The notes under the pieces were generated by a model. The model was not told the DNA's origin. It ran no database searches and worked only from the letters and a program-made list of their open reading frames with translations. Shown here in pieces: positions 6,919-12,405 of a stretch of DNA of 12,405 nt. How positions within the stretch are numbered: position 1 is the stretch's first letter; the number at the start of each line of letters is the position of its first letter. The position numbers and the translations under genes are program-made. Origin of the DNA: Pseudomonadota bacterium (GTDB lineage: Bacteria > Pseudomonadota > Alphaproteobacteria > Acetobacterales > Acetobacteraceae); NCBI GenBank assembly GCA_021779655.1, contig JAJYAF010000030.1, forward strand, positions 1 through 12,405, written 5' to 3'.

Positions 6919-7892
6919 CAGCCGCCCCGCGGGCGCAGCCCCAGTTTCGCAAAAAGCGCCGCGTCACGGCTTACGCTCGCATTCGGCACGGTGAGCAGTT
7001 TCTCGCCCTGAAATATCGAATTTGCGCCGGCCAGAAAACAAAGCGCCTGAGTCTCGTCCGACATCGCCTCCCGCCCCGCCGACAGGCGGACAAAGGAGCG
7101 GGGCATGGTAATGCGCGCCGCCGCAACCGTGCGGACAAAGTCGATCGGATCAAGTTTTTCCGCACGCGCGAGCGGTGTTCCTTCCACCGCGACCAGCGCG
7201 TTGATCGGAACGCTTTCCGGTGGAACGGGCAGGCTGGCCAGCGTTGCGATGAGCCCGGCGCGATCCAACGAGTCCTCGCCCATGCCGACAATGCCGCCGC
7301 AGCAGACATGAATGCCGGCATCACGCACGTTTTCCAACGTGTCCAGCCGGTCCTGGTAGGTCCGGGTGGTGATGATGCTTCCGTAATATTCGGGTGAAGT
7401 GTCCAGATTATGGTTGTAGTAATCAAGCCCGGCGGTCTTGAGCTGTAGGCTTTGCGCCCGGCTGAGCATACCCAGAGTGACACAGGTCTCCATCCCCAGC
7501 GCCTTCACGCCTTCGATCATCCCGCAAACCTGCTCAAGGTCATGATCCTTGGGCGAGCGCCACGCCGCGCCCATGCAGAAGCGCTCCGCGCCCCTTGCTT
7601 TGGCTGCCCGCGCCTGCTCCAGCACCGCTTCGATCGCCATGAGCTTATTCGCCTTCGTGCCGGTTTCATAGGAAGCGGCTTGGGGGCAATAAGCGCAATC
7701 CTCCGGACACCCCCCGGTTTTGATCGAAAGCAGCGTGGATATCTGCACTTCCGTCGGGTCGAAATTAGCCCGGTGGGCCGATTGCGCTCTGAACATCAGA
7801 TCCGGAAAAGGTAGCGCCAAGATCGCCGCCACCGCCTCACGGCTCCAGCGCGGCGCGGTGGCGGTGGGTGGTTCCATCATCGCAGCGGACAT
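6918..7892 (-). CDS. bioB: Biotin synthase, radical SAM enzyme (324 aa)
   Basis: BioB inserts sulfur into dethiobiotin to give biotin. The radical-SAM motif [12 protein letters not shown] carries C62, C66 and C69, the ligands of the [4Fe-4S] cluster. The ligands of the second, sulfur-donating [2Fe-2S] cluster are all present: C106 (RFCMGAAWR), C137 (METCVTLG), C197 ([12 protein letters not shown]) and R269 (VRLSAGRE). These are shifted uniformly by nine from E. coli BioB, so the core is complete. [12 protein letters not shown] (159-170) is also characteristic. The start at 7892 has AAGGA eight bases upstream. It is first gene of bioB-bioA and is divergent from bioD across a short gap. The enzyme depends on a cellular Fe-S assembly system. 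Confidence 0.97.
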   Translation of the reverse strand: MSAAMMEPPTATAPRWSREAVAAILALPFPDLMFRAQSAHRANFDPTEVQISTLLSIKTGGCPEDCAYCPQAASYETGTKANKLMAIEAVLEQARAAKARGAERFCMGAAWRSPKDHDLEQVCGMIEGVKALGMETCVTLGMLSRAQSLQLKTAGLDYYNHNLDTSPEYYGSIITTRTYQDRLDTLENVRDAGIHVCCGGIVGMGEDSLDRAGLIATLASLPVPPESVPINALVAVEGTPLARAEKLDPIDFVRTVAAARITMPRSFVRLSAGREAMSDETQALCFLAGANSIFQGEKLLTVPNASVSRDAALFAKLGLRPRGG

Positions 7893-8007
7893 TTTCCAGT
7901 TCCTTCCATAGCCTCAATACGCGGTCAAGCTAGACGCATGGCCGCCGCGGGGGAAGGCCTTGAAGCCTGCCATTGACGTGGGAGCCGGCACTGCGAAAAA
8001 GGAGCGC
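7893..8007. other. Divergent intergenic region between bioB and bioD
   Basis: These 115 bp should contain the promoters of both biotin transcription units. I looked for a BirA-type operator (TTGTAAACC and its inverted partner) and for an alphaproteobacterial BioR-type site (TTATCTATAA-like) and found neither. Three TTCC direct repeats (7894-7907) and an AAGGCCTT palindrome (7954-7961) are the only visible patterns. No confident -35/-10 pair is seen on either strand. Confidence 0.5.
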
Positions 8008-8682
8008 ATGAAAGCCGCCTTCGTCACCGCAACCGGCACGGATGTGGGTAAGACCTTCATCTCCGCCGGCCTCATTCGCGCCCGTATCAGGGCGGGCGGT
8101 AAGGCCAGGGCGATAAAGCCGGTGATGAGCGGGTATGATCCCGTCCATCCCGGGAGGAGCGATGCCGGTCTCCTGCTCGCAGCGATGGGCCGTGCCATAA
8201 ACCCGGACACGGTGGCCGCCATTTCGCCCTGGCGTTTCACCGCCGCCATCTCCCCGGATATGGCCGCCGCGCGGGAAGGTGTTGGCATTCCTTTTCACGA
8301 CGTGCTGGGATTCTGCCGGACCGCCGTGAGCCAGGCGCCTGGGATGATGCTGGTGGAAGGGGCCGGCGGCGTCATGGTTCCTCTGGATGCGGAACACACC
8401 ATGCGGGACTTGATCGTCCTGCTGGGGTTGCCGGCGCTGCTGGTGACGGGCAGCTATCTCGGGACCATCAGTCATACCCTCACCGCCGCGGAGACGCTGC
8501 GCGATCACGGCGTCCGGCTTGCCGCGATTGTGCTGAGCGAGAGCGAAACCTCCCCGGTTCCGGTGGAGGAAACGGCCGCCTGCATCCGCAGATTTCTTCC
8601 GGAAACGCCAGTGCATGGCGTCCACCGTGATCCCGACGACGAAGCATTTTCCAGCCTCGCCCGTTCGTTCGAACAATTTTGA
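8008..8682 (+). CDS. bioD: Dethiobiotin synthetase (224 aa)
   Basis: BioD closes the ureido ring of DAPA with CO2 and ATP to give dethiobiotin, the substrate of BioB. The protein starts with the family's beta strand and P-loop, MKAAFVTATGTDVGKT (K15 binds ATP phosphate), followed by AIKPVMSGYD (K37), D52 of SDAGLL, LVEGAGGVMVPL (E117) and GSYLGTISHTLTAAE (148-162). Length matches the family. The start at 8008 is preceded by AAGGAG with only three bases of spacing; an upstream TTG at 7960 would add 16 residues that do not look like BioD, so 8008 is preferred. It is transcribed away from bioB-bioA; the other genes for KAPA synthesis (bioF and the pimeloyl genes) are not in the window. No terminator is visible before msrB. 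Confidence 0.95.
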   Translation: MKAAFVTATGTDVGKTFISAGLIRARIRAGGKARAIKPVMSGYDPVHPGRSDAGLLLAAMGRAINPDTVAAISPWRFTAAISPDMAAAREGVGIPFHDVLGFCRTAVSQAPGMMLVEGAGGVMVPLDAEHTMRDLIVLLGLPALLVTGSYLGTISHTLTAAETLRDHGVRLAAIVLSESETSPVPVEETAACIRRFLPETPVHGVHRDPDDEAFSSLARSFEQF

Positions 8683-8714
8683 TTACAAGTTCGCCGGGCA
8701 TAGCCTTTTCTTCT

Positions 8715-8743
8715 TTGGCAGCCGCCTGCTCGCGGCATATATA
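8715..8743 (+). promoter_or_regulatory. Probable sigma-70-type promoter of msrB
   Basis: TTGGCA (8715-8720) and TATATA (8738-8743) are separated by exactly 17 bases, about 60 bases before the msrB start. The spacer contains an inverted repeat, GCCGC (8721-8725) and GCGGC (8732-8736), adjoining both boxes, which could be an operator or chance in GC-rich DNA. The pair suggests that msrB is transcribed independently of bioD. Confidence 0.6.
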
Positions 8744-8801
8744 TTGGGGCGTTGGGTTGCAGGCAGGCCTTAACGACATTGTTTTTGCGCGAGGAGCATT
8801 C

Positions 8802-9212
8802 ATGAGCACAACGGAAACGGCGTTTCCCGTAATGCGCACCGACGAGGAGTGGCGCAAACTGCTCACGCCGGAGCAGTATTACGTAATGCGACAGCATGGC
8901 ACGGAACCGCCAGGCACTTGCGCGTTGCTCCATGAACACCGGCATGGCTCGTTCAGCTGCGCCGGTTGCGGCCAGAAATTGTTCGTCTCCACCACAAAGT
9001 TTGACAGCCGCACCGGCTGGCCGAGCTTCAATGATCCGGTGGAAGGCGCAATCGGCACCTCCACAGATCATAGCCACGGAATGATCCGCACGGAATGCCA
9101 TTGCACCCGCTGCGGCAGTCATCTTGGGCATGTCTTCGAGGACGGACCGCCCCCCACCGGTTTGCGCTATTGCATCAACGGGGCGGCCATGAATTTCTCC
9201 CCGGAGCGGTAG
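8802..9212 (+). CDS. msrB: Peptide-methionine (R)-S-oxide reductase (136 aa)
   Basis: MsrB reduces the R-epimer of methionine sulfoxide in proteins, as part of oxidative-damage repair in the cytosol. Two CxxC pairs bind structural zinc: C53/C56 (CAGCGQ) and C101/C104 (CTRCGS). The family core is present: FDSRTGWPSF (67-76), SHGMIRTE (91-98), HLGHVFEDGPPPTGLRYCIN (107-126) with the catalytic cysteine C124. Length is typical for single-domain MsrB, so there is no MsrA fusion. GAGGAG (8791-8796) lies five bases before the ATG. The resolving cysteine cannot be assigned confidently; C40 is the only other cysteine outside the zinc site. Confidence 0.96.
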   Translation: MSTTETAFPVMRTDEEWRKLLTPEQYYVMRQHGTEPPGTCALLHEHRHGSFSCAGCGQKLFVSTTKFDSRTGWPSFNDPVEGAIGTSTDHSHGMIRTECHCTRCGSHLGHVFEDGPPPTGLRYCINGAAMNFSPER

Positions 9213-9293
9213 GCGAGCATCGCACCGTCGCCAAAAAAACTCCCGTCACCGCCGCGTGCTTTGCAGCCGGGGGTAAAACTTCTAAACTCCGCC

Positions 9294-10409
9294 ATGTTTT
9301 ACCTGGACGCCAACGCGACCGAGCCGCTGCGCCCGCAAGCCCGTGCCGCCGCGCTGACGGCCATGGACCGGCTCGGCAACCCCGCCTCCATTCACGCCCC
9401 CGGCCGAACGGCGCGGCGCATCCTGGAAGAAGCGCGCGAGGCGCTCGCCGTGGCATTCGACGCCCGGCCGCAGAACATCGTCTTCACCTCCGGCGCCACC
9501 GAAGCCAATGCGCTGGCCGTCCATGCGCTCGGCCACAATCGCTTCATCCTCATCGGCGCCACCGAGCACGATGCCGTGCGCGCCGCAGCCCCTGATGCCA
9601 TCATCATTCCCGTCACCGCCGCCGGCCTGGTGGAAGCCTGCACGCTCGAGGGCCTGCTCATCCGCCATCCCGGCGCGCTGGTCTGCCTGATGGCGGCAAA
9701 CAACGAGACCGGGGTTTTACACAACCTGCCCGAAGCCGCCGCGCTCTGCGCCGCGCATGGCGCACTGCTGCATGTCGATGCCGTGCAGGCCGCCGCCCGC
9801 TCCAGGGTGGATTGGCTTGGCTTGGGTGCGGCTTCGGTTGCCATTTCCGGCCACAAGGCGGGTGGCCTGATGGGCGCGGGTGCCTTGCTGCTCGCACCTG
9901 CGCAGGCGGAACGACTCACGCCGCTCATTGCGGGCGGCGGTCAGGAAATGGGCCGGCGCGGCGGCACGCCCGCCCTGCCCGCCATTGCCGGCATGGCGGC
10001 GGCACTCGCCCTTCCCTACCCCGCGGAAATCGCGGGCTGGCGGGATGAAATTGCCCGCGCCTGTGAAGCCATGGGCGCGGTGGTGGTGGGAAAAGCCGCG
10101 CCAAGGCTCCCCAACACGCTCTGTGTGGCCCTGCCGGGCGTTCGCGCGGAAACGCAGCTCATCGCGCTCGATCTCGCGGGCATTGCCGTCTCCGCCGGCT
10201 CCGCCTGTTCCTCGGGCAAGGTGGCGAACAGCCATGTGCTGGCTGCCATGGGTCTCGGCGCGCTGGCCGGCCAGGCCATCCGCGTCTCTCTGCCCTGGAA
10301 CGCCGGGCCCGGCGCAGTTGCCGCGTTCACCAGCGCATATGAGGCCATGGCCGCCCGAGCCTTGCGCGGCCCCACGCGAGCGTCTAGCGCATGGCACGAA
10401 TCCGCCTGA
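9294..10409 (+). CDS. Cysteine desulfurase, NifS/IscS family (371 aa)
   Basis: A PLP enzyme that removes sulfur from L-cysteine as a persulfide for Fe-S clusters or tRNA thiolation. The start MFYLDANATEPL matches the family's MIYLDNNATT. Motifs: TSGATEANALA (65-75), ATEHDAV with H92, MAANNETGVLHN with N137, HVDAVQAA with D162 and Q165, GHKAGG with the PLP lysine K188, GGGQEMGRRGGT (214-225), and SAGSACSSGK with the catalytic cysteine C305 on the mobile loop; R330 (IRVSLPW) binds substrate carboxylate. At 371 residues it is shorter than E. coli IscS (404), which ends in an IscU-binding tail. No Shine-Dalgarno is close to the ATG. It is followed by ferredoxin (15 bases) and mnmA (1 base), which points to a role in tRNA thiolation, though a wider Fe-S role is possible. 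I do not assign iscS, nifS or sufS. Confidence 0.93.
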   Translation: MFYLDANATEPLRPQARAAALTAMDRLGNPASIHAPGRTARRILEEAREALAVAFDARPQNIVFTSGATEANALAVHALGHNRFILIGATEHDAVRAAAPDAIIIPVTAAGLVEACTLEGLLIRHPGALVCLMAANNETGVLHNLPEAAALCAAHGALLHVDAVQAAARSRVDWLGLGAASVAISGHKAGGLMGAGALLLAPAQAERLTPLIAGGGQEMGRRGGTPALPAIAGMAAALALPYPAEIAGWRDEIARACEAMGAVVVGKAAPRLPNTLCVALPGVRAETQLIALDLAGIAVSAGSACSSGKVANSHVLAAMGLGALAGQAIRVSLPWNAGPGAVAAFTSAYEAMAARALRGPTRASSAWHESA

Positions 10410-10424
10410 ACCGAAAGCCAGCCC

Positions 10425-10754
10425 ATGCCGAAAATGATCTTCATCGAACGCAACGGCACCCGCCGCGAAGTGGAAGCCCCCATTGGGCTTTCCGTGCTCG
10501 AAGTGGCGCATAAACACGATATCGACATCGAGGGAGCATGCGAGGGCTCGCTCGCCTGCTCAACTTGCCATGTCATCGTCGATCCCGCCTGGTTCGACAA
10601 GCTGAAACAACCCGCGGAGGACGAGGAGGACATGCTTGATCTCGCCTTCGGACTTGAGAAAACTTCGCGCCTTGGCTGCCAGATCGTCATCACCGAGGAT
10701 CTAAATGGGCTGATCGTAAAGCTGCCCGGCTCCGTGCGCCCCTATAAGAAATAA
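10425..10754 (+). CDS. Adrenodoxin-type [2Fe-2S] ferredoxin (109 aa)
   Basis: A small soluble electron carrier of the vertebrate-adrenodoxin/bacterial Fdx type. The cluster ligands are C39, C45, C48 and C85, spaced C-X5-C-X2-C-X36-C as in the family ([14 protein letters not shown] and SRLGCQI). The acidic helix between them ([12 protein letters not shown], 63-74) is the usual docking surface for redox partners. In the isc system Fdx supplies electrons for cluster assembly; here its position between a cysteine desulfurase and mnmA suggests electrons for sulfur transfer or persulfide handling, which is inference. The start at 10425 lies 15 bases after the desulfurase stop and has only a weak ribosome binding site; a second ATG three codons on is possible. 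Confidence 0.95.
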   Translation: MPKMIFIERNGTRREVEAPIGLSVLEVAHKHDIDIEGACEGSLACSTCHVIVDPAWFDKLKQPAEDEEDMLDLAFGLEKTSRLGCQIVITEDLNGLIVKLPGSVRPYKK

Positions 10755-10755
10755 A

Positions 10756-11817
10756 ATGAAAATTGTGGTCGCCATGTCCGGTGGGGTCGATAGCTCGGTG
10801 GCCGCCGGGCTTCTGGCCGAGGCCGGGCACGAGGTCATCGGCATCACGCTTCAGCTTTATGATCAGGGCGCGGCCACGGGGCGCAAGGGTGCATGCTGCG
10901 CCGGCCAGGACATTCATGACGCAAAGCGCGTTGCCGACCGGCTCAACATCCCGCATTACGTGATCGACGCCGAGGCGAAATTCCGTTCCCATGTCATCAC
11001 CGCTTTCGCTGACAGCTATGCGAACGGCCAGACCCCGGTGCCCTGCATTTCCTGCAATCAGCACCTGAAGTTCGGCGACTTGGCGGACACGGCCCGCGCG
11101 CTTGGCGCCGAGGCGCTGGCAACCGGCCACTACGTGCGGCGCGTCGATGGCCCCGCCGGCGCGGAGTTGCACAGGGCGGCAGATGCCGCGCGCGACCAAA
11201 GCTGGTTTCTGTTCGCCACTACCCGAGAGCAGCTTGAGTTCTGCCGTTTTCCGCTTGGCGATTTCGCCTCCAAGGCGGAAGTGCGACGGCAGGCCGAAAG
11301 GCTTGGCCTGCCGGTGGCGGCGAAGCCGGACAGCCAGGATATCTGCTTCGTCCCTTCCGGCTCCTACGCCGATTTGGTGAGAAAACTGCGCCCGGACGCG
11401 CTGGAACCAGGTGAGATCGTCTCGGAGGCGGGCCAATCGCTTGGCCGGCATCAGGGCATCGCCCGCTATACGGTCGGCCAGGCCAAGCGCTTGGGCTCCG
11501 CCGCCACGCGCAACGGTGAGCCTATGGTGGTACAGCGGATCGAACCGGCAACTCGGCGCATCGTGGTGGGAGCGAAAAGCGCCGGTTCGCGGAGGCTGCG
11601 GCTGCGCGATGTAAACTGGCTCATCGATTACCCTGCCGCCCCCTTCCGCGCCGAGGTAAAGCTGCGCGCGCAACAGGGCTTGCAGGACGCTGAAATCACG
11701 GCGGAGGACAACGCCGCCCTGCTCCTCCTCCACACACCAACCTTGGCCGCGCCTGGGCAGGCCGCGGTGTTTTATGCCGGATCGCGTATCCTGGGCGGCG
11801 GCTTCATCGTGGCCTGA
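10756..11817 (+). CDS. mnmA: tRNA-specific 2-thiouridylase MnmA (353 aa)
   Basis: MnmA installs sulfur at position 2 of the wobble uridine (U34) of Lys, Glu and Gln tRNAs, using ATP to adenylate the base and a protein persulfide as sulfur source. The PP-loop SGGVDSS is at 8-14. The catalytic cysteine is in PVPCISCN (C100, with C97 nearby) and the second in SQDICF (C197); they align with E. coli C102 and C199. CCAGQDIHDAKRVAD (47-61), ATGHYVR (122-128) and YTVGQAKRLG are also family motifs. The C-terminal beta-barrel ends in RILGGGFIVA. It begins one base after the ferredoxin stop (TAAAATG), implying translational coupling. It is convergent with ssb, with 27 bases between the stops and no convincing terminator there. 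Confidence 0.97.
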   Translation: MKIVVAMSGGVDSSVAAGLLAEAGHEVIGITLQLYDQGAATGRKGACCAGQDIHDAKRVADRLNIPHYVIDAEAKFRSHVITAFADSYANGQTPVPCISCNQHLKFGDLADTARALGAEALATGHYVRRVDGPAGAELHRAADAARDQSWFLFATTREQLEFCRFPLGDFASKAEVRRQAERLGLPVAAKPDSQDICFVPSGSYADLVRKLRPDALEPGEIVSEAGQSLGRHQGIARYTVGQAKRLGSAATRNGEPMVVQRIEPATRRIVVGAKSAGSRRLRLRDVNWLIDYPAAPFRAEVKLRAQQGLQDAEITAEDNAALLLLHTPTLAAPGQAAVFYAGSRILGGGFIVA

Positions 11818-11844
11818 AACCCGTGGCCACCCGCGTGGTAAGCT

Positions 11845-12309
11845 TCAGAACGGAATTTCATCGTCCACATCAGGCTCCGGCCGGCTATCCCAGCCGGTCC
11901 GGGCCGCCGACCTCGTAGTCTCCGTTGCCCGGCCGGCATAATTCTCGGCATTCCCAGCGGGGCGATCCAGCAGCAGCATCTCCGCATTGAACCGGCCCAG
12001 CAGCACTTCCGTAGTATAGCGCTCCTGTCCGGAATTATCTGTCCATTTGCGGGTCTGCAGCTTGCCTTCCAGAAAAACCTTGGAACCTTTTTTCAAATAG
12101 CGTTCCGCCACGTCGGCCAGACGGTCGTTCATGATCACCACGCGGTGCCATTCCGTCTGCTCCTTGCGCTCGCCGCTGGCCTTGTCGTTCCATGTATCGG
12201 AAGTGGCGACCGTGAGATTGACGATCTTCATCCCTGACTGCGAGGTCCGAACTTCTGGGTCCTTGCCAAGATTGCCGATCAACATAACCTTGTTCAAACT
12301 GCCCGCCAT
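11845..12309 (-). CDS. ssb: Single-stranded DNA-binding protein (154 aa)
   Basis: SSB coats single-stranded DNA during replication, repair and recombination and recruits partner proteins by its C-terminal tip. The N-terminal OB fold ([21 protein letters not shown] to about residue 115) keeps the DNA-stacking aromatics W40, W54 and W89. A short disordered linker of about 35 residues leads to DVDDEIPF, the conserved acidic tip. The protein is shorter than E. coli SSB (178) because of the linker. I chose the ATG at 12309, which has GAAGGA about nine bases upstream and gives the family N-terminus; an in-frame ATG at 12348 would add 13 residues unlike SSB. It is convergent with mnmA. An inverted repeat lies upstream at 12347-12371. 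No LexA box of the alphaproteobacterial GTTC-N7-GTTC type is visible. Confidence 0.97.
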   Translation of the reverse strand: MAGSLNKVMLIGNLGKDPEVRTSQSGMKIVNLTVATSDTWNDKASGERKEQTEWHRVVIMNDRLADVAERYLKKGSKVFLEGKLQTRKWTDNSGQERYTTEVLLGRFNAEMLLLDRPAGNAENYAGRATETTRSAARTGWDSRPEPDVDDEIPF

Positions 12310-12346
12310 ATTCCGTTTCCTTCGTCCATGAGTGGCCAGCTTCAGC

Positions 12347-12371
12347 ATACCACGATTTTCGCGCCTGGTAT
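12347..12371. promoter_or_regulatory. Inverted repeat upstream of ssb
   Basis: ATACCA (12347-12352) and TGGTAT (12366-12371) are perfect 6-bp arms separated by 13 bp, 38 bases upstream of the ssb start. On the minus strand TATGCT (12350-12345) overlaps the proximal arm and could be a -10 box, but no good -35 is seen. It could be an operator. The rest of the right edge, to 12405, shows no gene start that I can support. Confidence 0.35.
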
Positions 12372-12405
12372 CCCGGTTAGCGCATCGTAAATGCCCCGTT
12401 GCGGC

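Noticed and set aside
7930..8676. 248-codon minus-strand frame
   Set aside because: Antisense to bioD, which carries all catalytic motifs.
9717..10517. 266-codon minus-strand frame
   Set aside because: Antisense to the cysteine desulfurase and ferredoxin; Gly/Arg/His-rich shadow with no family features.
10690..11733. 347-codon minus-strand frame
   Set aside because: Antisense to mnmA, whose motifs are complete.
11818..11844. Terminator between convergent mnmA and ssb
   Set aside because: Only a 4-bp CCAC/GTGG stem is present and no T-run on either strand.

Overview
The window looks like ordinary chromosomal housekeeping DNA from a high-GC alphaproteobacterium. An affiliation near Acetobacteraceae/Rhodospirillales is my guess from general knowledge of the gene set; no database check was possible. 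The evidence for Alphaproteobacteria is an RNase E whose S1 domain is split by a long acidic insert and which ends in a GWW tail, together with the style of the MnmA, BioB and MsrB proteins. I see no phage, transposon, CRISPR array, tRNA or rRNA.

Layout: (1) 1-1200, minus strand, the N-terminal 400 residues of malate synthase G (glcB), running off the left edge. (2) 1201-1748, a 548-bp divergent intergenic region with a likely glcB promoter, a 12-bp tandem repeat just upstream of it, an intrinsic terminator pointing toward rne with no plus-strand gene before it, and a strong hairpin in the likely rne leader. (3) 1749-4565, plus strand, RNase E (rne). (4) 4739-5527, plus strand, a Bax-inhibitor-1/YccA membrane protein closed by a good intrinsic terminator. 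(5) 5653-8682, biotin synthesis genes: bioB-bioA on the minus strand (1-base overlap) and bioD diverging on the plus strand. (6) 8802-9212, msrB, with its own recognisable promoter. (7) 9294-11817, a tight plus-strand set: cysteine desulfurase, adrenodoxin-type [2Fe-2S] ferredoxin and MnmA. (8) 11845-12309, minus strand, ssb, convergent with mnmA.

Functional links: BioB uses two Fe-S clusters and inserts sulfur; BioA and BioD supply the preceding steps from KAPA. The desulfurase-ferredoxin-MnmA set reads as a self-contained route from cysteine sulfur to the 2-thiouridine of tRNA wobble bases. MsrB repairs oxidised methionine. The sulfur theme from bioB to mnmA is therefore real, but only the last three genes are arranged as an operon.

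No wholly new system is evident. The best leads are the 1204-1748 intergenic region, the desulfurase-ferredoxin-MnmA set, and the RNase E insert and tail.
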